A DNA stretch of 64,000 nucleotides from Laetiporus sulphureus 93-53 (taxonomy: Eukaryota > Basidiomycota > Agaricomycetes > Polyporales > Laetiporaceae): positions 341,070-405,069 of the forward strand of contig NW_024468515.1 of assembly GCF_001632365.1 (NCBI RefSeq), written 5' to 3'. The first letter of the stretch is position 1. Each line of letters begins with the position of its first letter. Under the pieces are notes generated by a model. It made no database searches. It had not been told where the DNA came from and saw only the letters and a program-made list of their open reading frames with translations. Positions 11,264 to 22,045 of the stretch are shown here, piece after piece. The position numbers and the translations under genes are program-made.

Positions 11264-12583
11264 CTAGGTCCTCGCGCTGCTACCTGAGCCGCCTCTGCCG
11301 CTTCCACCGCTTCCTGGTGCTTTTCGTGCTTTGAATGCAGCGAAGCATGCCGAGTCATCCTTGACGCGATGCTGACCTCCGCACTCACAGCAGACTCCGT
11401 GTTTGCGCCGGTTTGTGCAGTGGTCATCATTGCAGCGCTCCAGGTTCCAATTAATGCACGGCGTAGCCGCGCGCTTGGAAGGCGCCGCCGACAAGCCAGC
11501 AGAAGACCTTTTTCCCAGGGCAGTATGCGACGTTGAACGCATAATCTCAGCGAAAATGTGGACTTGAAGGCGCGCCCGATCGTCAAGATGAAATGGAGAT
11601 TTGTAGTAGGCATCCCGAGCGGCGCGATCAACACCAATTGCAATTGATGGATCGGATGCCATCGAATGAAACAACTCCAGGATAATCGTCCGATACTGAT
11701 CCAATTCATTCGACCGATGAGGGTAGAGGCACCGGACCCCATCTGCCCATGCGCCGAAGATGCGAATCCAGTCAGATTCAAAGCGGACCGGGCGACGAGA
11801 CGATGAGTGGTCCTTCTTAATGATAGCGAAGCCGGCTGCCAAGTCTTTAGGCTCGTCGTCATGGTCATAGCCCAACTCCATGGATGCGAATAACTTCTCG
11901 AAGTTGACATACCGATCCAAGAGTATGTCTTTCCATATTGATCGGGGCAGAGGAACCTGCAGACCTTGCTGCTGCATAAGGTCAAGGATCGGGTCACTTG
12001 CATGCTCAGTTGCGTACAGCTGACGCAAGCGGAACGTCTCTGCCAGATGAGTGTCCTGCGAAGATGGCAGGATGGATGCCAGATGGGGAGCGGCAGCGAG
12101 AACGGACTGAGGGATGCCAGTAGCGGCCTTATCCTCGGAAGACCGTCCCAGAACCTTAGCCAGGTCTTCGAGCAACAGATCCTCGTTAGCGACCTGGCCG
12201 CGAGGTTGACGCAGCGAGAGGAGCTTTTGTTTAACGATTGCCCAGGCCAGCTTGTCGGCTGGGTTTGCCTCGCATTGTGATTCTTCAACACGCTCTCCTC
12301 TCCCTTCGGTCGATTGACTGGGGCTAGGCTCACGTTCACCTGATCCTCCTGCACGCTCTCCTCCCAGTTTCTCTCGCTCTTGGTCAACGAGCTGATCGAG
12401 GTAGTCACGTACTTCTTGGTCATTCGCTCCGATCTCCTGAAGGCGCTGGATCGCTGAATCGTTCGTGATTCGAGAAGCCGCAGCATCAGATACGATCTGC
12501 TGCATGCGTTCGGCACGCATTTGAATGGCCTCCTGAGACTCCGGAGTAGGCTGAGTGAATGAAGATGCATTGCTACCGACCAT
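11264..12583 (-). CDS. Gag-like protein of the DIRS-order element
   Basis: A 439-residue ORF starting MVGSNASSFTQPTPESQE, with a helical N-terminal half rich in Gln and Glu and a C-terminal Cys/His cluster (CINWNLERCNDDHC, then CCECGGQHRVKDDSAC) of the kind found in gag-like ORFs of fungal DIRS elements. The tail is Gly/Ser/Arg-rich. It is uninterrupted. Its likely role is packaging of element RNA. The start lies about 56 nt inside the right terminal repeat, so the promoter should be within that repeat. The overlapping 752-codon frame on the same strand is only real in its 3' part (the RT). Confidence 0.7.
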   Translation of the reverse strand: MVGSNASSFTQPTPESQEAIQMRAERMQQIVSDAAASRITNDSAIQRLQEIGANDQEVRDYLDQLVDQEREKLGGERAGGSGEREPSPSQSTEGRGERVEESQCEANPADKLAWAIVKQKLLSLRQPRGQVANEDLLLEDLAKVLGRSSEDKAATGIPQSVLAAAPHLASILPSSQDTHLAETFRLRQLYATEHASDPILDLMQQQGLQVPLPRSIWKDILLDRYVNFEKLFASMELGYDHDDEPKDLAAGFAIIKKDHSSSRRPVRFESDWIRIFGAWADGVRCLYPHRSNELDQYRTIILELFHSMASDPSIAIGVDRAARDAYYKSPFHLDDRARLQVHIFAEIMRSTSHTALGKRSSAGLSAAPSKRAATPCINWNLERCNDDHCTNRRKHGVCCECGGQHRVKDDSACFAAFKARKAPGSGGSGRGGSGSSART

Positions 12584-12638
12584 GGATGACTATGTAGATG
12601 GGTGATGCAGTGTCTCAACACGAAGCACCGAATAATGA

Positions 12639-13092
12639 TGAGCGAAAAGATAAGATATGGTTGCTAAGAGCTGCTGCGAGACGTGATGAACTGGCAGGGC
12701 GGATAGAATCTCGCGGTCGCAGCACGTATGATATGCCTGAGTAATGGCGAGTCAGAGCGGGGCTCTGGGGGCCATACACGAGCGGGTACTCACCTGAGGG
12801 GAGGAAGAGCGGGGCTCTGCTTTACTCCTCCCTGCCCAGGGTTTATAAGCACGCATGCTGTGGCCCCTATGCGATGGCGAAGCCAGGCGCGGCATGAGTG
12901 CATAAGGTGACTAATCCTGCCCATTCAAGAACTTCCGCTGGGCTACTCCAACGTCCTTGAATAGACCGCCAGCTTATGCGCTCATGCGAGAGTACGGCGG
13001 CGATGCCGCCCTATCATGTGGTGAGCGGGGCTCGATTAGGCGCAGAGGCCTTCGAAAAACCTCCTTACCTGCGGAACCCGGTTTTACCCCGA
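12639..13092 (+). repeat. 454-bp terminal direct repeat of the DIRS-order element (element 5' end)
   Basis: Identical by eye to 7808-8261. It lies directly upstream of the minus-strand gag-like ORF, so it should hold the element promoter. Its right end runs without a gap into the right copy of the 119-bp outer repeat, the two sharing the bases GA at 13091-13092. Confidence 0.9.
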
Positions 13093-13209
13093 TCGCGATC
13101 TTGTCGTGTGTACAATACAACATTCTCATATGGGTGAATGCTGCGCAATGCGCAATTTATTGCAAGCGACGTGCTTGGTGACATCGGGCGCACACGTTGA
13201 CATGGATCC
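13091..13209 (+). repeat. 119-bp outer direct repeat, right copy (A2), carrying the likely Nudix start codon
   Basis: Identical by eye to 7640-7758. Its last eight bases ATGGATCC contain the ATG at 13202 that opens the Nudix reading frame, so this copy probably serves as the core promoter and 5' leader of that gene after the insertion. An upstream in-frame ATG at 13148 also lies in the repeat. Confidence 0.85.
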
Positions 13210-14438
13210 GAATCGTCTTGAGCAATCCGTTGTGCGGACTCTACGGGCTGCTGTGTGTGTGAGTGAGAGATCGACGGTGCCGCGCCGACCTTTGATTTCG
13301 ACGCTCAGCCACAATGTGCACGCAAACAGCGGCCATCGAGTCCATGAGCTCAACGGACGCAAGTCCGCAGCGCATTCTCCGCTAAGAGCCGACTCTCATC
13401 TTCAGTCTATGCCTACTGTACCAGTTCCGTCTTCTGGGAGCATCTCGCTCAGCTCGCCTCTCACACGCGCTTCGTTGAACACCATCCGCGCTGCCCTCGC
13501 GTCGTCCTGGTTCGATTCCGAGCCTGCTAATGCCTTTGATCCCGCCGAGAAGCATGCGGCCGTGCTCGTGCCGTTCTGCAATGTCGATGATACGCCGGGA
13601 ATCCTGCTCGAGGTGCGCGCCGGGAAGCTGAGACATCATTCCGGAGAGGTGAGGTGCGCAGATATGCTCGTTCGCAAGTCGCTGCGGTCGTCGACACTTG
13701 ACTTTGGCATAGCTTTCCCGGAGGGAGAGTCGATAAGGTCCGTACTCGGGCAGCGAACCAGTTGTGGTCTGATGATGGAATGGCGCTGTCCAGACGGATA
13801 GCAGCCCCTTGGCTGCCGCCCTTCGCGAAAATAAGGAAGAACTAGGTATCAATCCGGAACAAGTGGAGATACTTGGACGATTTGGCCCCGCTCAAAAGTC
13901 TCTGAATGGACTACGAGTGTGGCCTTACGTCGTGAGTGTCCATGTCTTCGAAGGCATCCATCACCAGATCGGTGGTTGATCGGGACTGATCGTCCTTTAA
14001 TTTCAGGGCTTCATTCATACCGACCCACGCAACGTGCCCGCATATCAGGAGGGCGCTGTATCCGAAGCAGACGGACCATCGCAAGAGCCTTTCCCTTCCT
14101 TGCCCTTAAAGACCCTGAAATTAAATCAAACCGAGGTCGCACACGCATTCCACCTCCCCTTTTCCGCGATTGTCTCGCCGACGCGGGTCCGTTCCTACAA
14201 GTTCCGCGGCGTGACGCCATACAACGCGATTAGCGTCGCGGACCTTGTGTCAGGACCACACGCGATGCATGCAGACGTGGGCACGGACGAGGAGGTGCAT
14301 TGGGTCAACGACCCCCAGCAGCGCGACGAGATCGGCGGCGGGCGCGAGGGGCGACTGGAAGTGTGGGGACTCACCGGATGGTACCTCACCGAGCTGATGC
14401 GTATCTTGGGAGTGTACCGCCAGGATCCAATAGGCTAA
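13202..14438 (+). CDS. Nudix hydrolase, coenzyme A pyrophosphatase type (Pcd1/NUDT7-NUDT8-like)
   Basis: Enzymes of this type cleave CoA and its derivatives to 3',5'-ADP and phosphopantetheine in peroxisomes or mitochondria. Exons read about 13202-13653, 13713-13737, 13794-13931 and 14007-14438; the joins give GEVSFPGGRVDK then TDSSPLAAALRENKEELGI. This is a complete Nudix box (GG, E of the REx2EE block, G) preceded by the CoA-subfamily motif LLEVRAGKLRHHSGEVSFPG. The C-terminal part, HAFHLPFSAIVSP and LTGWYLTELMRILGVY, also matches that family. The N-terminal 60-70 residues are Ser/Arg-rich and could be a targeting sequence. The start is uncertain: 13202 and the in-frame ATGs at 13148 and 13409 are options. 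The first two lie in or at the duplicated 119-bp repeat next to the retroelement. Confidence 0.88.
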
Positions 14439-14518
14439 ATGTGCCAAACTCTCCATTACGACCACCGATGGGACTGGACACTACTAGAGTTTTTATTTAT
14501 TGATGAGAAATTGCCATG

Positions 14519-14532
14519 CCCCCCCCCCCCCC
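14519..14532 (+). repeat. C14 homopolymer
   Basis: A run of 14 C about 80 bp after the Nudix stop. It lies in the 3' flank and is probably unstable in length; no function can be inferred. Confidence 0.9.
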
Positions 14533-17500
14533 AAAAGGCGCATTGAACTGATTCCTGCCATGTGGTGTAACGGTCTGCATGGATTAGCTGATTCTGTACA
14601 GGATCTCCCAGGCCTACGCATCAGTTGTCATTGATTGTGAGCGATTTTCCTTATAGCCTTGTAGCTGTTGAGAGTTCTAACGCGCACTATATCAGGGATT
14701 TTCCCATGATATATCACAACTAGTGTTGCTGTTATCCAGGTAGGTTCTCGGAGGTGTGCAATCGCCAGTACTTGCGTAGGGGATCTGAATGCTCTTCTGC
14801 GACCCAAACAGCTGTTGCAGTCGCGTCTTTGCACCTTCGACAGTCCAGTGACCCGCAAGAACTCGGCTCATCTGTCGGCGGCGCGGAAACGCCGGCATAC
14901 TCGTAATCTCAGACGTCATGATGAGGGCCTCGTTCCCAAGTTGGAAAGTATTGTATTGGGTTCGTGAGTGCCTTGTCGACGGGTGCGAATCGTGCTGGCG
15001 GCGAAGACTGACGCATACTCCTTGTTGCTCGCATTAGACGGGCTACAAATGGCACGTATATGGAGATGGAAACGACAGGAAGAGTTTTTCCCACATGTCG
15101 GGCTCTTACCTCCTTTCTCTATGGAACAGTACCAGGAACAAAGACGGCCTAGTGCAGGCCGTCAACTTCGAATGACTATTCGCTGCGGCGTCCATGTCCG
15201 CCTGTCTTCAGTCCTAAGTGACCTCTACTGAGATGTCAACTCTGCTATGGCAGCTTCAACCCTTCTCTCCGACAGAGCGGGGAGGAAGCCCGTACTTCTC
15301 GCCCAAGCCGCATAGTTGGCGTACGAGGGGGAAGAAAGTATACCTCCTATCGTCAATGTTCTAGTAAGACAGCGCCGTGGCCATTTTCCCCTACTGGTTG
15401 AAGTGTATGCTAGTTCGAATCGCATAACAAATTCGTCATCGTTTCTCCCCGATGCGAGCTGCCAAAGACGTCATTCTACATCGCACTGTCTGTAAGCTGA
15501 ATATCGAAGAAGTGCTTCTAAAAATCGCATCGATTCTTGCCAATAAACTAGAGTACCGGACAAGGCAGGCCGCTACATGACCGTGTTCATTCACTCCGAC
15601 TTGGCCGAAGTCGCTCGTCATCCGCCCGTCTCTTAAGCTTCAAGGTTCAGGTAAAAGCGACGGGGCTTGAGGAAGCTCGCTGATTTGTAACGCTTCGACT
15701 GTGTCGGATGTTCGCATTGCGGCGCTCATCAAGCTCTTGCAAGGTTCGCCGCACTTGTCGGAAAGACGTGGCCGGGTTGCTTACAGTGCATACCTCAAGC
15801 CTGCCACGTTCATCGACATCCCCACAATAGGTCTTATGAACTGGATGGAGTAAAGCATTTCTAGAAGGCACTGGTAATAATGAATTGTGTCCATTGTGAT
15901 GAGTGGGAAACGGCCCTGTCGACTGCCGTTCTTGCCCGTCGTTCCTGTCCCTGAGTCGTTCGTGAAAGGTAGCACCGAGTCGACCCGGGTATCAATGCAG
16001 CATTTACTCAGTTCCTGCCGGTAGAAGCTTTCACGACGAGTGGGTCAGGCGCCGATTCCATTGTGCCGCTGCCATAATTCGCCGGGCTGCTGAATTCAGA
16101 ACGATTGCAATACGTCTTTGATCGGTGGCGAACGCGAACGAGTGGCCATGTCCTCAGCACGATTGTCAGGTTGTCACCCAATCTTTTTTGCTAGTGTCTT
16201 CGCAAAACCTTCTATAGCTACTATGTGAGCGACAAGGAGATGGAGTCGGCCATCCTTGTTCACTCGGTACTCATTCGTCAGCGAGCCGATAGCTCATCTG
16301 CCAGGGCCGACGGTTACGCTCAGAGCTACGTTAGTGCACGGCACATTGCTCTATATTCGGCTAGGGAGGTCAGCTGGGCGTGCTTCCATGTGAACCCACG
16401 CCGCAGACTTCCGTAAACAATACCCGGTATTCGTTTAATACGAGTTGAAGCTATTGGGATAGTTGGCCGCGAAGCAACTATGGAATCGCGAAAAATCTGG
16501 GACCTTGCTTGGTATTGTCGCGAGGTCGACCGACTGAAGGACTGGGTAATTCACTAGGCCAAAATCAGAATGCGAAGTCGCCGGACCGGCAAGGGCGGAA
16601 GCGGGAAAACAAGGTGACAGACATTTTGAAAATTCGCGATGCAGGTAATCACTTGCCAAACGACCTGGAGCATTACCTGATCGTGATCTTCAGCTCGGAA
16701 TGAATCAGTTCCAACGAGAATGCAATAATACACCGCATGCAGTAAAACTTGTTCAGTGCACTACCGCCGCCTCCGGTTTTACGTACAGCGCGAGTTCTGG
16801 GACGACTAGAACGTCAGTGAACGATTATTGCCAGTGGATGGTACTGCCTCGAGGCAAAGCGCCACGCGTGATCGGTGATCTGTGGCTGAGATATCCTTCT
16901 GCCACGGTCAATTCTCCATGTCCCCCGCCAGCGCGAGGATACACACGCGCTCTGCGATGCTTTCTGTTCGACTCGCACTACTTCGACATCGCATGTGCTC
17001 TTTCATGGCCAACCATTAGAAGGTGGTCCCGGAAAGAGTGTCCCCTCCGCCGCATCCGTCGGCACCGGGCGCTGACGGCCAGCGCTGCATTGGTTACACC
17101 GCAACGCAGGGACATCTGCTGTGCAGCGTGCGATTGCAGACTTTCTGGATGCTCTGGAACTAACTCCATTAGAGGAAGTGTCTTCGCTTCTCCGACTCAA
17201 TTTGGGGCCGCAGCCGCTGTGGTTGTGGTCGTCGGCGGACAACCCGCCTGCTGGCATCAACATTTAGATCACTTGCGTACGTTCGCCGTCGATTTTGCCT
17301 TGCATCACCGAGATCCGGGCCCCAAAAGGCAGGTCCAGCAACGAATCGTCTGCATCGCTTTCAAGCTCCTGCCTATCCGAGCCGCCTTGCACAGCCTCAT
17401 ACCTCATCGTGTAGGCATCCACGTTTTTCAAGCCACACCAGGAACTCCCCGATGGAATTCTCTGAACCGCCATCGCCGGCGCGTGCATCCAGACAGATGC

Positions 17501-17937
17501 ACGGTGCCGGTGACACCGCCCATCGAGTCACCTATCGTACCCAGTGTCATTTTGGTATAATTTACGTCGGCGTCCTCTACCCTCCCTCTTCTCGTTCTCG
17601 CGCCCGGAGAAAGTTCCTCCCCCATTAACACAACTATTGGTACCTGTTTCCTAGGAAGGACGCGGCATTACTAGTCTCAAGTCCGTTACGACCCGCCCGA
17701 CGTGAGAAGCCCAGTACCTCGATAGCGCATTCGGCCAAGCGGCGTTCACTTTGTGCTTGATTGCGGTTGCGTGAGTGTGTCGCGTCCGTGTGTCCGTGTT
17801 CCTGCGAGCTGAGCTTCGTCCGCCTCCCGTTTCGTACATCGGCGCTTAACCTCAATATCCTCAATACTCATATATAACATCGCCTCCTTCCAGCCGGCCC
17901 ACCCTCCACCTCTTACTCACTGCCCTCATCCGCCTGA
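14533..17937. other. 3.4-kb stretch with no supported gene
   Basis: Only short ORFs without recognisable domains or convincing splice joins are present. The longest, a 286-codon plus-strand ORF at 16700-17560, is Arg/Pro/His-rich and looks like chance. Minus-strand ORFs at 14692-14919 and 17264-17631 have somewhat protein-like composition, but their joins would need introns of about 33 nt or other unusual splicing. The region could hold a fast-evolving gene, regulatory DNA for the gene at 18 kb, or decayed repeats. Confidence 0.4.
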
Positions 17938-18041
17938 ATGGTTGACTCTCGCCCACCCACAGCAGAGAACGAGTACAACGAGTGGGTTTCATCGAGCATG
18001 GCTGATCTCCTGTTTGACCCGGCTCCATCAGGACGTCCTTG

Positions 18042-19507
18042 ATGCCCGACTCACAGGGCGCAGCCGCCATGCAACACTCGGGCCATATGTGGAACGACGG
18101 GCCGAGCAGCCACGGGATGCTGCTGAATACCTTCGGCAATGCTTCTCCCGACATCTCAGTTCGTCGTTTCGAATCCCTTTCAGCTATCGTCGCTAACGTT
18201 GTGCGTTCAGGGCATCGACCTCTACGAGTTTCCTGACATAATGTATCCACCTGGGTCCGAACGTACTGCACACCAGCCGGTTCTGGCGCAGACTGCTTTC
18301 GATACGTACGCCTTCCCAACATCGCCACAAGCGCCACAATCAATGCTGTTCAGTCCGATTGGTGCTCAGAACATGTTCCCAGAGGAAATGCCAACGTCAC
18401 AGCTGCCTTCGGTCATGTATCCCCCACCCTACTCTGGGTACGATATGGGGAGGTCCACGCGTCAGCCTCAGATCCAAGTCAACACCACTTTCGGGCCGTC
18501 GCCCATGAGCGCCAGAGAAGATCTACTTAGTCCCTACACTCCGGATTTGACGCGTCGCCCGAGCAATGCCACGCCTTCGAGCTCCAACTCAGCACTGCCC
18601 ACACCGGACATGTCACCTTTTAGCTACAGAGGTAATGGAAGCCCTCTCATCAACCGCTCTCCTAGAGTATCGCCGGGTAATACTCCTTATAATTATCCGC
18701 TTGATCATCCGGTATGTATTCTCCTACAAAATATGATCATTACCCTCACATGTTCACTGTGATACCCCAACAGGCACACTTCGAATATAGTGTGAAGGAT
18801 GACCGTGCGACTACCGGATTTCTCACCGTGCAGTCGATCATAACGGCGAATCCCCAAGTCCCCATGCGTGGCCAGCTTGTCCTGCAGAAGACGTACAGGC
18901 CGCACACGCAAAGCGATCGCAAGCGCTACGTTGAGGAAGTCAAACTGGAGGCTCCGATCATGTTCTATGTGACCAACCCAGAGACCTGCGGTATCTCTCT
19001 TCGAGACGCTATCAACAGCAGATTCATGAGCCTGAAGGACAGAGACGATCCGGTTCTCGTGGATAGAGGCCCCTCTGTATCCATCCGAATCAACGTATGT
19101 ACATTGCTTTCCAAATGTTATATAGTGCGAGCTGACGGCTTCCGTTACAGTGGCCTGGCTACGTGCCCTGGAGCAAGCAAATCCCCACGAGAGACTTCCG
19201 TAGTCCTCCTCAGCCCATAACACGTGCCAAGCTGGCTAAGGGTGTAGCCAGGGTCGTCCAACGTTTCATCGACGTAAGTACCATGTTCACAACGAGAACA
19301 GTAATTGACGCCCTTCGACGCCAATCTTTCCAGGACATGCAAACACGTAACATGGAGGAGGATGCAGAGCCGGCCTGGCGGGTCGGGGCTCATGGCATCA
19401 CTCTGGATGACCTAGACCTCGTCGGTCTTCAACATGTCTCTATGGGCAGCTGGCAAGCTCACCTGTGCCTGCGCCCTCGCACGCATGGTGCACATTCTCT
19501 GCAATAA
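18042..19507 (+). CDS. Unrecognised protein with disordered N-terminus and well-folded C-terminal half
   Basis: Five exons join in frame: start MPDSQGAAAMQHSGHMWN, intron after NASPDIS, GIDLYEFPDIMYPP onward, intron at 18713 (gtatgt) to HFEYSVKDDRATTGF, intron after IRIN at 19096, and intron after RFID at 19275. The stop is at 19505-19507. Residues 1-190 are Pro/Ser/Tyr-rich with many Met, like a disordered activation region. The C-terminal 240 residues look globular (MFYVTNPETCGISLRDAI, WPGYVPWSKQIPTRDF, ITLDDLDLVGLQHVSMGSWQ). I believe I have seen such C-termini in basidiomycete hypothetical proteins, but cannot name a family. A nuclear regulator is a guess from composition only. An earlier ATG at 17938 is out of frame unless an unseen intron exists. 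Confidence 0.75.
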
Positions 19508-22045
19508 GCAAGCACAGCGTGATCTACGCCTTGCTAACTCTCGATGACACATCTACAACCAATATATCTCTCACACACATCACGACTCCTCACGACTGCC
19601 ACGACTGTCCTATCACGACCGCACATATACCCGCTCACTGCCGATCCTCTGGCGTTGCTATCACGTGTATTCTCTGAACTGTCGACGTTCCCCTGGCTTG
19701 CGCAAACTGTAAGGGCCGAGGTTAGGTTACGGTCGGACTTCGGTATGGAACGAATAGATGGCGGCGTAGACCATTCTGCTCCTCTTCACACCTACCCACC
19801 TTCCATTGCATTCCGTCTGTCCTGCTGCTTCTGTGGAACGTTTTTTTTCTTCGTCTGCGTCTTCTTCTGGCTTGCTTTCGTCCACGCTCCACGATCTGCT
19901 TGTACTTTCTTGCGTATGTTACTCACTAGCATATCATCTCGATGCTCGATCTCGATTCAGTTCTCCTCAAGTGTATATATCGCCCTCGTTACCCAATATC
20001 CACTACGCGGGATTCATCCGATACTCGTGTGTCGTGAACTAAATTGGATAGCTTCGTGTGACGATAGAGGCGGTCCTTATCGACGGAGTCCTCGCATGCT
20101 TCGCCATGCAGTATCTGCACAGGGGGATGGGCGGCACTCTGAGGCGGTGAGCGGGATGTCACATAGCCTCAAGAAGCGTATAGCCTCCTCTTCTGCATCC
20201 GAACGATAATACTCACCTATAATCGCGCGAAACGTACACACTGCCCCGCCAATTTGACCACACCGATAGTAGCAGAACTGAGGTCAGAATTAGTTCCGTT
20301 CGTCAAGCACGCGACTGCAGCGGGTCAAATTCAACATGATACACGCGGGTATGTATCATCTGTATCACATCCAGTCCTCTGTAATGAATGATATTCCAGA
20401 GCGTTTTTTCTGGAGATCCGCGATGTGAGCGTGGCAAGCCCCTTTTATCGTGAATTCAAGGCCCTAAAACGAGACAATTGTGAAGGCTTTACGTGGTATC
20501 GTATAGCCTCCTGCTCCAGCTCAAAACCTCAGCTGGATCGGGACCTATACAAAAAGTCAGAAAGGCTTTAGGCATTTTATGAAGCAAGAACATGATTGAT
20601 TTACAATGCGAACGACATCAGTCCAGCTTCCAATGCTGATTTTACAAGGGAATGGAAGGGGCGACATACCAAAGAGAATATGGTCGGACCACGTCTCATG
20701 ACGGTGCGTCGATACTCGTTCAATGGTATCATTCTTGATGATCTCGACCTAGTCAGGCTTCAACATGGATACGTAAGTAGCTTGCAAGCTTACCGTTACC
20801 TGCACCCTCGCCGGTCCTATACGCAATCTCATTTCTAATCAGTTCTCCTCCTTAAGGCCACTGGCTGCTAGTGACTCATTCTTACTCAAGTATTACCATA
20901 CTGTCGAAGACCGTGACGACTATCACCGCCGGTCGCGGCGGCTTCTGCGACCATACCAAATTCTTTCTGCATTTCCTTAGCGAACTCGTCCATGTTCTGT
21001 TATTGCCGTTCTGTTGCTCAATATAGTTGATCGCTGCTACCTCCTCTTAGTGCGTAGGCGCCTCATCCTAAACGTAATTTCAAAGTAATTGGAGTTGGCA
21101 TCCCCGCTGGATACAGCAAATTTTATTGCTTCAGATTGTTCTGTTTATCTTCCCAAATCTTTACTGTACCTTCTGTTTTTGTGGATCTCTTCTTCTAAAT
21201 ACCCTGAGAGCTATGGGCGAACGCGATCTCAGAGGAGATATCTACCGGCTTTGTAATCTTATAAACAGTGCACATCCGATTTCTCTCCTTGACCGCCTTC
21301 AACCTCCGCGGGCTTCGGATATCCTTGTCTGACCGCGTAATGCCTGTGCGGCTATGTTTGCGGACAAAGGCGGTACTTGTCGATGGAGTCGTCCATATCC
21401 CTGCACGCTTCTCTATAGATATGTGCTTAGTGAGATGAGCGGAGCGCGAGGCAGTGAGTGTGGCATCGCATTGCCTCGAGAAGCGCATTGCCTCCAGGAG
21501 CACATAGCTTCTGGTCACCATCCTGATAACTGCCTTCATGCTCATGCATGTAATAAACCACCGCCTTGCCGGATGGAGCAGATCGACCAGCCCAATGCTC
21601 ATTCTGCGCAATCTTGAAGCATATGACACACCTTAAATCGTACTCGATAGTAGACAGTTGAGCGCAATTTCTCAACTTTGTGGCGTCACTGAATTGGCGA
21701 TATATCGTGGCGCGCGCAGACGAACGACGATCACCCCCTTCGCGAAGGCGGTTTTATGAGCTGTGCGATAGATGTCTGGACGAGGCACGGACCATGAAAA
21801 CACCCGTTAGTTATGCATATTGCGTCCCCCGAAAGAAAGGACCCTAATACGTGCCAGCATGGCTTCGCGGACCGCCATCCACTGAACGCACTGCCAGGTC
21901 CATATACCGCGCCAAACAAGGATATGGACAGTGGGAATGAATGAGAGCCCAAGGGCAGGACAACACTGCTGCACATGGCTTGCCAGCGATGTCGAAGAGA
22001 GCGCTGCAAAACGTCATCCGCGCCGGTAGCTGACGCGCGTGCGCT
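19508..22045. other. Intergenic stretch containing a decayed duplication
   Basis: No intact gene is supported. The region carries a degenerate copy of the last exon of the upstream gene (20700-20838) and a second pair of similar blocks about 1.3 kb apart (about 20066-20195 and 21360-21500, sharing GGCGGT, a GTC/TATCGA(C/T)GGAGTC stretch, then GAG-GC-GTGAG and AAGCG-AT-GCCTCC). Together these suggest an old tandem duplication of the gene's 3' end and flank that has since decayed. Confidence 0.45.
20700..20838 (+). pseudogene. Decayed copy of the last exon of the gene at 18042-19507
   Basis: The translation IILDDLDLVRLQHGYVSSLQ followed by AYRYLHPRRSYTQS parallels ITLDDLDLVGLQHVSMGSWQ followed by AHLCLRPRTHGAHS in the upstream gene, including similar spacing to the stop. 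Only this piece is recognisable; the preceding exon and its splice site are lost. Confidence 0.7.

Larger units (their letters stand above)
7808..13092 (-). mobile_element. DIRS-order (tyrosine-recombinase) retrotransposon with direct terminal repeats
   Basis: Three overlapping or adjacent minus-strand ORFs encode a gag-like protein with a zinc-binding cluster, a reverse transcriptase with RNase H, and a tyrosine recombinase, which is the DIRS-order gene set. The coding part is bounded by two 454-bp direct repeats (7808-8261 and 12639-13092, constant offset 4831, identical by eye), so insertion looks recent. DIRS elements proper usually have inverted termini and PAT/Ngaro types have split direct repeats; a plain repeat-internal-repeat layout fits neither well. 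There is no DDE integrase and no aspartic protease that I can see. Outside the repeats lie 119-bp duplications. The RT and recombinase frames each carry one in-frame TGA. Confidence 0.85.

Noticed and set aside
10363..12621. 752-codon minus-strand ORF as one protein
   Set aside because: Only the part after about 11247 is RT-like; the upstream half is the shifted frame of the intact gag-like ORF.
7640..13209. Reading the 119-bp and 454-bp repeats as the LTRs of an ordinary LTR retrotransposon
   Set aside because: The coding content has a tyrosine recombinase and no protease or DDE integrase, and the repeats lack TG...CA ends with a 4-6-bp target duplication.
15360..15425. Possible tRNA (GTTCGAATC T-loop-like word)
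   Set aside because: No matching acceptor stem, anticodon arm or D arm could be drawn around it.
16700..17560. 286-codon plus-strand ORF
   Set aside because: Low-complexity, Arg/Pro/His-rich text with no domain or splice context; opposite-strand ORFs of similar quality overlap it. Probably chance in GC-rich DNA.
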